Of a stretch of DNA of 64,000 bases, positions 1-7,376 are shown piece by piece (within the stretch, counting starts at the first letter, position 1; the number at the start of each line of letters is the position of its first letter). The notes below the pieces were generated by a model. It was not told the origin of the DNA, ran no database searches, and was given only the letters and a program-made list of their open reading frames with translations. The stretch is from Streptomyces pyxinicus (GTDB taxonomy: Bacteria > Actinomycetota > Actinomycetes > Streptomycetales > Streptomycetaceae). The DNA is taken from NCBI RefSeq assembly GCF_024753135.1, contig NZ_JANUGP010000006.1, positions 186,001 to 250,000 on the forward strand, in the 5' to 3' direction. The position numbers and the translations under genes are program-made.

Positions 1-823
1 CGTGGCCGGTTTCGTCGCCAACGCCGCGCTCAACGCGGGGCTGGTCTACGGCGGCGGACTCGGCATCGCCGGCTCGGCCTGGGGCACGGTCATCGCCCAG
101 TGCGGCATGGCCGCCGTCTATCTGGCGGTGGTCGTCCGGGGAGCCCGCCGGTACGGCGCCTCCCTCCGCCCGGATGCCGCCGGCATCCGGGCCTCGGCCC
201 AGGCCGGCGTCCCCCTGCTGGTCCGTACGCTGTCACTGCGAGCGATCCTGATGATCGCGACGGCCGTCGCGGCACGTCTCGGCGACGCCGACATCGCCGC
301 CCACCAGATCATCCTGTCGCTGTGGAGTCTCCTGGCCTTCGCACTCGACGCCATCGCGATCGCGGGACAGGCGATCATCGGCCGCTACCTGGGAGCCGAC
401 GACACCCGGGGCGCACGCGAGGCCTGCCGCCGCATGGTGCAGTGGGGCATCGCCGCCGGGGTGGCACTCGGCCTGCTCGTGGTGGTGGCCCGGCCGCTCT
501 TCCTACCGCTGTTCACCGGCGACTCGGTGGTCAAGGACGCGGCCCTGCCCGCGCTGCTGATGGTCGCTTTGTCCCAGCCGGTCTGCGGCATCGTCTTCGT
601 CCTGGACGGCGTCCTCATGGGAGCCGGGGACGGCCCCTACCTGGCCGGAGCCATGGTGATCACCCTGGCCGTCTTCACTCCCGTCGCCCTACTCATTCCT
701 GCTCTCGGCGGCGGTCTGACAGCCGTGTGGGCAGCCATGACGCTGATGATGACGGTCCGCATGCTCACCCTGTGGCTGCGGGCGCGCTCCGGCCGATGGA
801 TCGTGACCGGCGCCAGCCGTTGA
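1..823 (+). CDS. MATE-family multidrug/DinF-like efflux transporter (3' part, 5' end outside window)
   Basis: Open from the first base in frame 2 and ending at a TGA, so only the C-terminal ~273 residues are present. The sequence is a series of hydrophobic helices with short loops, including a GRYLGADDTRGAREACRRM loop typical of MATE/DinF proteins. MATE proteins are Na+- or H+-coupled exporters of cationic compounds in the cytoplasmic membrane. It is followed by a parS site and a bidirectional terminator. It converges on the ribosomal protein operon. The family call rests on the loop and helix pattern; the substrate is unknown. Confidence 0.85.
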   Translation, partial: VAGFVANAALNAGLVYGGGLGIAGSAWGTVIAQCGMAAVYLAVVVRGARRYGASLRPDAAGIRASAQAGVPLLVRTLSLRAILMIATAVAARLGDADIAAHQIILSLWSLLAFALDAIAIAGQAIIGRYLGADDTRGAREACRRMVQWGIAAGVALGLLVVVARPLFLPLFTGDSVVKDAALPALLMVALSQPVCGIVFVLDGVLMGAGDGPYLAGAMVITLAVFTPVALLIPALGGGLTAVWAAMTLMMTVRMLTLWLRARSGRWIVTGASR

Positions 824-849
824 GGGAGGCCGACCGCGATGCCGCGGCT

Positions 850-863
850 GTTTCACGTGAAAC
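850..863. other. parS: parS centromere site (exact GTTTCACGTGAAAC)
   Basis: Exact 14-bp palindrome recognised by ParB in streptomycetes. It lies between the MATE stop codon and the shared terminator, outside any real coding sequence. Confidence 0.93.
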
Positions 864-909
864 GTAGCGTGTTCGGCGTCGGTCCAGGTAGCAGCCGGTA
901 CACACACGC

Positions 910-941
910 GAAGAGGCCGCCCCCACCGGGGCGGCCTCTTC
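910..941. terminator. bidirectional terminator between MATE gene and rplI
   Basis: Perfect 14-bp GC-rich stem (910-923 with 928-941) and a 4-nt loop. It lies between two convergent genes and so can serve both strands. Confidence 0.85.
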
Positions 942-965
942 ATATCTGCTCAACCGAGCGCGGCG

Positions 966-1412
966 TCAGCCCGCGACGACCTCGATGTTGACCTTGGCGG
1001 CAACCTCGGGGTGCAGACGCACGGACGTCTCGTGGGCGCCCAGCGTCTTGATCGGAGCGGTCAGCTCGATGCGGCGCTTGTCGACCTCGGGGCCACCGGA
1101 AGCCTTGATCGCGGACGCGATGTCGGCCGGGGTGACGGAACCGAAGAGACGACCGGCGTCGCCGGAGCGGACGGCCAGACGGACCTTCACGCCTTCGAGC
1201 TGGCCCTTGACCTGGTTGGCCTGCTCGATGGTCTGGATCTCGTGGATCTTGCGAGCGCGACGGATCTGCTCGACGTCCTTCTCGCCACCCTTGGTCCAGC
1301 GGATCGCGAACTTCCGCGGGATCAGGTAGTTACGAGCGTAACCGTCCTTGACGTCGACAACGTCGCCGGCGGCACCGAGGCCAGAGACCTCGTGGGTCAG
1401 GATGATCTTCAT
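966..1412 (-). CDS. rplI: 50S ribosomal protein bL9
   Basis: 148 residues, the normal length for bL9. It starts [13 protein letters not shown] and carries the N-terminal RNA-binding motif around [17 protein letters not shown], followed by the long connecting helix and the C-terminal domain. It binds 23S rRNA near the L1 stalk. Last gene of rpsF-ssb-rpsR-rplI, 18 nt after rpsR. An AAAGGG-type ribosome binding site precedes the ATG. Transcription ends at the hairpin at 910-941. Confidence 0.97.
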   Translation of the reverse strand: MKIILTHEVSGLGAAGDVVDVKDGYARNYLIPRKFAIRWTKGGEKDVEQIRRARKIHEIQTIEQANQVKGQLEGVKVRLAVRSGDAGRLFGSVTPADIASAIKASGGPEVDKRRIELTAPIKTLGAHETSVRLHPEVAAKVNIEVVAG

Positions 1413-1430
1413 GAGTCGGTCACCCTTTCC

Positions 1431-1667
1431 TTAGCGCGCGGTGGACGTGTAGGGCAGCAGCGCCATCTCACGGCTGTTCTTGACGGCCGTGGCGACGTCA
1501 CGCTGGTGCTGCGTGCAGTTGCCGGTCACGCGGCGGGCACGGATCTTGCCGCGGTCGGAAATGAACTTCCGCAGCATGTTCGTGTCCTTGTAGTCCACGT
1601 ACGTGACCTTGTCCTTGCAGAAAGCGCAGACCTTCTTCTTAGGCTTGCGCACAGGCGGCTTCGCCAT
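1431..1667 (-). CDS. rpsR: 30S ribosomal protein bS18 (zinc-ribbon, Cys-containing form)
   Basis: 78 residues: basic N-terminus, CxxC pair (VCAFCKDK, Cys14/Cys17), a third Cys at about residue 50, and the conserved [10 protein letters not shown] and RARRVTGNC segments. The cysteines mark the zinc-binding (C+) form. Many streptomycetes also have a Cys-less paralogue elsewhere, used under zinc limitation. The ribosome binding site AGGAG is 8 nt before the ATG. Third gene of the rpsF operon, between ssb and rplI. Confidence 0.96.
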   Translation of the reverse strand: MAKPPVRKPKKKVCAFCKDKVTYVDYKDTNMLRKFISDRGKIRARRVTGNCTQHQRDVATAVKNSREMALLPYTSTAR

Positions 1668-1708
1668 GGTGTTTCTCCTGTGTGATCAAGAAGTGTGGAT
1701 ACGAGCCC

Positions 1709-2323
1709 TTAGAAGGGGGGCTCGTCCGAGTAGCCGCCACCGCCGCCGGAGCCGCCGGAGCTGCCGGAGCCGCCGGAGCCGCCGCCCCAGCCGCCGCCAC
1801 CCTGGTTGCCACCGGCGGGAGCACCGGTCGCCCACGGGTCGTCGGCAGGAGCGCCGCCGCCCTGCTGGCCGCCACCGGGGCCACCGCCCCAGCCGCCGCC
1901 CTGCTGGCCGCCGCCACCGCCACCGCCGTAACCGCCCTGGCCGCCTCGGCCGCCGCCACCGGCGGTCTTGGTGACCTTCGCCGTGGCATTGCGCAGGCTG
2001 GGGCCGACTTCGTCGACGTCCAGCTCGTAGACCGTGCGCTTGACGCCCTCACGGTCCTCGTAGGACCGCTGCTTCAGCCGGCCCTGCACGATGACGCGCA
2101 TGCCTCGCTGGAGCGACTCGGCGACGTTCTCCGCCGCCTGCCGCCAGACCGAGCAGGTCAGGAACAGGCTCTCGCCGTCCTTCCACTCGTTCGTCTGGCG
2201 GTCGAAGGTGCGGGGAGTGGACGCGACACGGAACTTCGCGACCGCCGCACCGGACGGGGTGAAGCGCAGCTCGGGGTCGTCGACAAGATTGCCGATGACC
2301 GTGATGACGGTCTCGCCTGCCAT
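1709..2323 (-). CDS. ssb: single-stranded DNA-binding protein
   Basis: 204 residues. The N-terminal OB-fold (about 1-115, starting [19 protein letters not shown]) binds single-stranded DNA as a tetramer. A very Gly/Gln-rich linker (about 120-195) follows, then an acidic tip ending DEPPF, which docks partner proteins. The linker is encoded by degenerate GGC/GGT repeats, so it is low complexity rather than a separate repeat element. It sits between rpsF and rpsR, the usual placement. An AGAGG ribosome binding site supports the ATG at 2323. Confidence 0.97.
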   Translation of the reverse strand: MAGETVITVIGNLVDDPELRFTPSGAAVAKFRVASTPRTFDRQTNEWKDGESLFLTCSVWRQAAENVAESLQRGMRVIVQGRLKQRSYEDREGVKRTVYELDVDEVGPSLRNATAKVTKTAGGGGRGGQGGYGGGGGGGQQGGGWGGGPGGGQQGGGAPADDPWATGAPAGGNQGGGGWGGGSGGSGSSGGSGGGGGYSDEPPF

Positions 2324-2401
2324 GGGGGAACCTCTCGGCGGGTTTGCTGCTCTGGCTGCTTGCTGGCTACTCGGATCCCGAGATCAGCTGAGCGGAAGGG
2401 C

Positions 2402-2692
2402 TCAGTGGGTCTCGGGACGGAGGACCTTGGTCCGGAGGACCGACTCGTTCAGGTTCATCTGGCGGTCGAGCTCCTTGACGACCGCAGGCTCGGCCTGCAG
2501 GTCGATGACCGAGTAGATGCCCTCGGGCTTCTTCTTGATCTCGTAGGCGAGACGACGACGGCCCCAGGTGTCGACCTTCTCAACCTTGCCGCCGCCGTCA
2601 CGGACGACAGACAGGAAGTTCTCGATCAGCGGGGAGACAGCACGCTCCTCGAGATCGGGGTCGAGGATGACCATCACCTCGTAGTGACGCAT
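2402..2692 (-). CDS. rpsF: 30S ribosomal protein bS6
   Basis: 96 residues beginning [17 protein letters not shown], the conserved bS6 N-terminus, with [16 protein letters not shown] in the middle. The frame stays open upstream to 2812, but the start at 2692 is chosen because the family begins there and a strong AAAGGAGGT site lies just before it (about 2703-2711). First gene of the rpsF-ssb-rpsR-rplI operon. bS6 pairs with bS18 on the 30S platform. Confidence 0.96.
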   Translation of the reverse strand: MRHYEVMVILDPDLEERAVSPLIENFLSVVRDGGGKVEKVDTWGRRRLAYEIKKKPEGIYSVIDLQAEPAVVKELDRQMNLNESVLRTKVLRPETH

Positions 2693-2938
2693 GTGGAACC
2701 CACCTCCTTTGGACTCAGCGGCCACGGTCGATCCGTGGCAGGAGGGTTGCGATGCGTACGCAACGGTATCGGCCGCCACTGACAATCGGGATTGGCAGGC
2801 CTGGGCAGACACCGGTGCAGACGCTACAGACTACCCGCACACCCGCTTCCGGTTGAAATCAGGCCCGGAAGGCCGTCAGTCTGTACACGTCGGGTGTGTA
2901 CGGCGCTACGATGCGCCGCCTTCCGCAGGAGGTGCCCT

Positions 2939-3250
2939 ATGGCACAGGCATTGCAGCCCAATACCGCCGGATCCCTCTTCGCCACGGACGGCAAGCCCCA
3001 TCCGCTCCAGGACGGCCTGGCAGTGGCCACCCTGGTGCTGGGGCTGCTGGCCTTCATCACCTCGTTCTTCCCAGGCCTGCACCTGCTGGCGTCCTGGGCC
3101 GGCCTGATCGGCATCGTCGCCGGCGCGTACGGGCAGTGGATCTCGGTGACCACGCGCGAGCGCTTCGGCCTGGTGCTGGGTCTCGGTGCCTCGGGAGTCG
3201 GTTTCCTCCTCGGCATGGCGAACGGCGGACTCTTCGGCGGCCTCTTCTAA
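2939..3250 (+). CDS. small hydrophobic membrane protein, unknown function
   Basis: 103 residues from an ATG with an AGGAGG site 6 nt upstream (2927-2932). After about 25 polar residues there are three hydrophobic stretches (about 27-45, 50-68 and 78-100), rich in Gly, Leu and Val, with no catalytic motif. It is divergent from rpsF and 103 bp upstream of the FemX-like gene. Small proteins of this kind occupy the same position in other Streptomyces. Function unknown. Confidence 0.75.
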   Translation: MAQALQPNTAGSLFATDGKPHPLQDGLAVATLVLGLLAFITSFFPGLHLLASWAGLIGIVAGAYGQWISVTTRERFGLVLGLGASGVGFLLGMANGGLFGGLF

Positions 3251-3353
3251 GGCGTACGGCCAGTCGGGGCGCTCGCAAGGCGCAGTAGGCTTCGGCGCGA
3301 GAGCCGGAGCCCCTGTACCCATGGGGACACACCAGCCCGAGGAGCGCCCCGAC

Positions 3354-4475
3354 ATGAGCCTGACCCTGAGGACCATCAGCCGCGAGCAGCATCTGGCCTA
3401 CATCCAGAGCCTGCCGTCGGCGAGCCACATGCAGGTCCCGGCATGGGCCGACGTGAAGGCGGAGTGGCGCTCGGAGAACCTCGGCTGGTTCGACGACCGC
3501 ACCGGCGAGATGGTCGGCGCGGGCATGGTCCTCTACCGCCAGCTGCCCAAGATCAAGCGCTACCTCGCCTACCTCCCCGAGGGCCCGGTCATCAACTGGT
3601 ACGCCCCGAACCTGGACGACTGGATCCAGCCGATGCTGGCGCACCTGAAGCAGCAGGGCGCGTTCTCCGTGAAGATGGGCCCGCCGGTGATCATCCGGCG
3701 CTGGAACGCCGACACCATCAAGCGGGGCATCCAGGACCCGGACGTGAAGCGGCTGCGCGATTTGGAGGCCGACTTCATCGAGCCGCGTGCCTTCGAGGTG
3801 GCCGACAAGCTGCGCCGTATGGGCTGGCAGCAGGGCGAGGACGGCGGCGCCGGCTTCGGCGACGTGCAGCCCCGCTACGTCTATCAGGTGCCGCTGGCCA
3901 ACCGGTCTCTGGAAGAGGTCCACAAGAACTTCAACCAGCTGTGGCGCCGCAACATCAAGAAGGCCGAGAAGGCCGGCGTCGAGGTCGTCCAGGGCGGATA
4001 CCAGGACCTGGCCGAGTGGCAGCGGCTGTACGAGATCACGGCCGTGCGCGACCATTTCCGGCCGCGCCCGCTGTCGTACTTCCAGCGCATGTGGACGGCC
4101 CTCAACACCGAGGACCCCAACCGCATGCGGCTCTACTTCGCCCGTCACAACGGTGTGAACCTCTCCGCCGCGACGATGCTGATCGTCGGCGGCCATGTCT
4201 GGTACTCCTACGGCGCCTCCGACAACATCGGCCGTGAGGTCCGGCCCTCGAACGCGATGCAGTGGCGCATGCTATGCGACGCGTACGCGCTCGGCGCCAC
4301 CGTCTACGACCTGCGTGGCATCTCCGACTCGCTGGACGAGACGGACCACCTGTTCGGCCTGATCCAGTTCAAGGTCGGCACCGGCGGTCAGGCCGCCGAG
4401 TACCTGGGCGAGTGGGACTTCCCGCTGAACAAGCTGCTCCACAAGGCCCTCGACATCTACATGTCGCGCCGCTGA
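3354..4475 (+). CDS. femX: FemX/FemAB-family lipid II aminoacyltransferase
   Basis: 373 residues of the FemABX peptidyltransferase family, a double GNAT-like fold. Visible segments are the N-terminal half with ADVKAEWRSENLGWFD, the LWRRNIKKAEKAGVEV region, and the C-terminal VWYSYGASDNIGREVRPSNAMQ motif, which is strongly conserved in FemABX proteins. These enzymes use aminoacyl-tRNA to add the interpeptide bridge residue, glycine in Streptomyces, to the lipid II stem peptide on the cytoplasmic membrane face. The ATG at 3354 is chosen by the GGAG site and the family start. An alanine-racemase-like gene follows 83 bp later on the same strand, consistent with a peptidoglycan precursor role. Confidence 0.9.
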   Translation: MSLTLRTISREQHLAYIQSLPSASHMQVPAWADVKAEWRSENLGWFDDRTGEMVGAGMVLYRQLPKIKRYLAYLPEGPVINWYAPNLDDWIQPMLAHLKQQGAFSVKMGPPVIIRRWNADTIKRGIQDPDVKRLRDLEADFIEPRAFEVADKLRRMGWQQGEDGGAGFGDVQPRYVYQVPLANRSLEEVHKNFNQLWRRNIKKAEKAGVEVVQGGYQDLAEWQRLYEITAVRDHFRPRPLSYFQRMWTALNTEDPNRMRLYFARHNGVNLSAATMLIVGGHVWYSYGASDNIGREVRPSNAMQWRMLCDAYALGATVYDLRGISDSLDETDHLFGLIQFKVGTGGQAAEYLGEWDFPLNKLLHKALDIYMSRR

Positions 4476-4558
4476 GCCGCGGGCGTTTGATTCCATAGGC
4501 TCCACAGCTTCCACACCTGCGATACACGGCAGCCACGAGAAAGGTTCCGGGTCCGGCC

Positions 4559-5590
4559 ATGGCGCTCACGCTCTACGTCGACACCGCGCGCTGGCGGGCG
4601 CACCACAAGCACGTGCAGGAGCAGTTCCCGGGACTCGTCCCGGTCTGCAAGGGCAACGGCTACGGCTTCGGGCACGAGCGCCTGGCCGAGGAGGCCACGC
4701 GGCTCGGTGCGGACATGCTCGCCGTCGGCACCACGTACGAGGCCGCGCGGGTCAAGGACTTCTTCGGCGGTGACCTGCTGGTCCTCACGCCGTACCGGCG
4801 TGGCGAGGAGCCCGTGCCGCTGCCGGACCGGGTCGTCCGTTCGGTGTCGTCGATCGACGGCGTCTACGGCCTCGTCGGAGCACGCGTCGTCATCGAGGTG
4901 ATGTCCTCGATGAAGCGGCACGGCATCAGCGAGCAGGATCTGCCGCAGCTGCACCAGGCCATAGAGAACGTCCGCCTGGAGGGCTTCGCCATCCATCTGC
5001 CGCTCGACCGCACCGACGGCTCGGACGCCGTCGAGGAGGTCATCGGCTGGATGGACCGGCTGCGCGCGGCCCGGCTGCCGCTGCACACGATGTTCGTCAG
5101 CCACCTCAAGGCCGACGAACTCGCCCGGCTGCAGCAGCAGTTCCCGCAGACCCGGTTCCGTGCCCGCATCGGCACACGGCTGTGGCTGGGGGACCACGAC
5201 GCGACCGAGTACCGCGGTGCCGTCCTGGACGTCACGCGGGTGGCCAAGGGCGACCGGTTCGGCTACCGGCAGCAGAAGGCCGCCTCCGACGGCTTCCTGG
5301 TGGTCGTGGCGGGCGGTACGTCGCACGGAGTGGGCCTGGAGGCCCCGAAGGCGCTGCACGGCGTCATGCCGCGCGCCAAGGGCGTCGCACGGGCCGGCCT
5401 CGCCACGGTCAACCGGAACCTCGCCCCGTTCGTCTGGGGCGGCAAGCAGCGCTGGTTCGCCGAGCCGCCGCACATGCAGGTGTCGATCCTTTTCGTGCCG
5501 TCGGACGCTCCCGAGCCGCACGTCGGGGATGAGCTGGTGGCCCATCTGCGGCATACCACCACGCAGTTCGACCGGATCGTGGACCGCTAG
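4559..5590 (+). CDS. alanine racemase-like PLP protein
   Basis: 343 residues. VCKGNGYGFG near the N-terminus holds the PLP-binding lysine (Lys31) of the fold-III alanine racemase N-terminal domain. A TIM-barrel-like region follows with FVSHLKADEL and RIGTRLWLGD. It is close to the length of true alanine racemases but diverges in the C-terminal beta domain, so racemisation of alanine is not assured. Its position after femX suggests a role in cell-wall amino acid supply. Transcription ends at the hairpin at 5613-5651. Confidence 0.8.
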   Translation: MALTLYVDTARWRAHHKHVQEQFPGLVPVCKGNGYGFGHERLAEEATRLGADMLAVGTTYEAARVKDFFGGDLLVLTPYRRGEEPVPLPDRVVRSVSSIDGVYGLVGARVVIEVMSSMKRHGISEQDLPQLHQAIENVRLEGFAIHLPLDRTDGSDAVEEVIGWMDRLRAARLPLHTMFVSHLKADELARLQQQFPQTRFRARIGTRLWLGDHDATEYRGAVLDVTRVAKGDRFGYRQQKAASDGFLVVVAGGTSHGVGLEAPKALHGVMPRAKGVARAGLATVNRNLAPFVWGGKQRWFAEPPHMQVSILFVPSDAPEPHVGDELVAHLRHTTTQFDRIVDR

Positions 5591-5612
5591 GCCCCACGAC
5601 CGGGAGGATCAA

Positions 5613-5651
5613 GAGGAGGGCCGTACGCACGGTGTTCGTACGGCCCTCCTC
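5613..5651. terminator. bidirectional terminator
   Basis: Perfect 15-bp stem (5613-5627 with 5637-5651), 9-nt loop. It lies between the convergent alanine-racemase-like gene and the glycosyltransferase gene. Confidence 0.88.
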
Positions 5652-5698
5652 CGTCTCCGCGACGCGGCCTTGTGCGACCCGCGCTCAGCGGGGTTCGC

Positions 5699-7252
5699 TC
5701 ACAGCGAACGACTCTCGGGGGACAGCGACTCGGGCCGGCCCCAGTCCACCTGGGGGCCGTCGAAGCCGGCGGCGTGCCGCGCCGGACGAGCCCCCGCGCC
5801 GAGTACGAAGACGTCCTCGGCGCCGTCGAGCACTCCGCCGGACGGGTCGTCGTCGCCCGAGCGGCGCACCACGTCACGTTCCGGCATGAGGATGTCCCGC
5901 ACAACGACGGCGCACAGGTACAGGGTTCCCGCCAGGTGCACCACGATCGCCCAGTGGTAACCGTGCGTGGGCAGGCCCTTGTGGGCGTCTCCGCTGGTCG
6001 TGTACGCGAGGTACATCCAGATGCCCAGAAAGTACACCACCTCGCAGGCCTGCCAGATCAGGAAGTCCCGCCACTTGGGCCGGGCGAGCGCTGCCAGCGG
6101 CACCAGCCACAGGACGTACTGCGGGGAGTACACCTTGTTGGTCAGGACGAAGGCCGCCACGATCAGGAAGGCGAGCTGGGCGAAGCGCGGCCGCCGGGGA
6201 GCGGTGAACGTGAGCGCGGCGATACCGAGGAAGCAGAGCACCACCAGCACCGAGGCCATGGTGTTCACGAACTCCGTGGACGGCGGGCTGCTGGAGTTCT
6301 GCGCCCAGATCAGCCAGAAGGATCCGAAGTCGACGCCGCGCTCCTTGCTGAAGGTGTAGAACTTCGCCCAGCCCTCACGGATATGGAAGCCCGTCGCGTC
6401 GTGCGTGAGCATCACCGGGAGGTTCACCAGCAGCCAGGCGACCACCGCACCGACCACTGCCCGCAGGAAGTCACGCCATTTGCCGGCCCGCCAGCAGAGC
6501 AGCAGCAGGGGCCCCAGCAGGAAGGCCGGATAGAGCTTGGCGGCGGTAGCCAGGCCCAGCAGGACACCGAAGGCGACGGCCCGGCCCCTGGACCACATCA
6601 GCATGGCGGCGGCCGTGAGAGCGACCGCGAAGAGGTCCCAGTTGATGGTGGCGGTCAGCGCGAAAGCGGGGGCGAGGGCGACCAGCAGACCGTCCCAGGG
6701 GCGCCGGCGGTGGGTACGGGCCACACAGACGGCGATGACCGCCGCGCAGGCCATCAGCATTCCGGCGTTGACGAACCAGTACCACTGCTCCTGGTGCTGG
6801 ATGCTGCCGCTGTGCGGGGTCAGCCAGGAGGCCACCTCCATGAACACTCCGGTCAGCACCGGGTACTCGAGGTAGTCCATGTCGCCCGGGAGCTTGTCGA
6901 AGTACGGCACCAGATGATCGGCGAACCCACGGCCCTGATAAAGGTGCGGGATGTCCGAGTAGCAGGCGTGCGTGTACTGGCTGCTCGCGCCGAAGAACCA
7001 GGAGCCCTGGTAGCAAGGCGCCTTCTGGACCAAGCCGAGGGCGAACATGCCGATCGCCACGAGCGCGACGATCCGCAGGGGAGTCCACCAGGAACCGCCG
7101 GCCAGGGCACGCCGCCCCAGCGGGCCTCCGATCAGCTCACTGCCGGTCGCGGCGAGCGCGTCCTCACGGGTCGGCGCCACCTGCTCCGCCGGAACGGCCG
7201 CCGCGGGCTCGGGGTCGTGCACGCCCGCGGGCGTCATCTCTGCACTGGGCAT
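5699..7252 (-). CDS. GT87-type integral membrane glycosyltransferase
   Basis: 517 residues from the ATG at 7252. This start has a GCAGGA site 7 nt upstream. An in-frame extension to 7342 would have to translate through a parS site and a terminator. About ten hydrophobic helices span most of the protein, with an early loop containing YSDIPHLYQGRGF and the YLEYPVLTG motif, both features of actinobacterial GT87 (DUF2029) mannosyl/arabinosyl-type transferases. These use polyprenyl-phosphate sugars at the membrane. Acceptor and sugar are unknown. Downstream of, and co-oriented with, the penicillin-binding protein. Confidence 0.82.
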   Translation of the reverse strand: MPSAEMTPAGVHDPEPAAAVPAEQVAPTREDALAATGSELIGGPLGRRALAGGSWWTPLRIVALVAIGMFALGLVQKAPCYQGSWFFGASSQYTHACYSDIPHLYQGRGFADHLVPYFDKLPGDMDYLEYPVLTGVFMEVASWLTPHSGSIQHQEQWYWFVNAGMLMACAAVIAVCVARTHRRRPWDGLLVALAPAFALTATINWDLFAVALTAAAMLMWSRGRAVAFGVLLGLATAAKLYPAFLLGPLLLLCWRAGKWRDFLRAVVGAVVAWLLVNLPVMLTHDATGFHIREGWAKFYTFSKERGVDFGSFWLIWAQNSSSPPSTEFVNTMASVLVVLCFLGIAALTFTAPRRPRFAQLAFLIVAAFVLTNKVYSPQYVLWLVPLAALARPKWRDFLIWQACEVVYFLGIWMYLAYTTSGDAHKGLPTHGYHWAIVVHLAGTLYLCAVVVRDILMPERDVVRRSGDDDPSGGVLDGAEDVFVLGAGARPARHAAGFDGPQVDWGRPESLSPESRSL

Positions 7253-7289
7253 GGGCACATCCTGCCGTACCCGCATGAGAAAACGCCGA

Positions 7290-7320
7290 GGGCCGCCGCA
7301 CCCGGTCGGTGCGGCGGCCC
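7290..7320 (-). terminator. intrinsic terminator after the penicillin-binding protein gene
   Basis: 13-bp near-perfect GC stem (7290-7302 with 7308-7320) and a 5-nt loop. On the minus strand it is followed within a few bases by TTTT. It separates the PBP gene from the glycosyltransferase. Confidence 0.8.
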
Positions 7321-7322
7321 AT

Positions 7323-7336
7323 GTTTCACGTGAAAC
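7323..7336. other. parS: parS site (exact)
   Basis: Exact GTTTCACGTGAAAC, two bases from the terminator stem at 7290-7320, in the PBP-glycosyltransferase gap. Confidence 0.93.
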
Positions 7337-7376
7337 ACCCACGGCGGGCGAATACTCGCCAACCGGTCACACCCGG

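Noticed and set aside
1709..1980. Gly-codon repeats in ssb as a possible repeat array or CRISPR
   Set aside because: They are irregular GGC/GGT codons of the SSB linker, without spacers.
7253..7342. N-terminal extension of the GT87-type gene reading through parS
   Set aside because: It crosses a terminator and parS; the ATG at 7252 has its own ribosome binding site.
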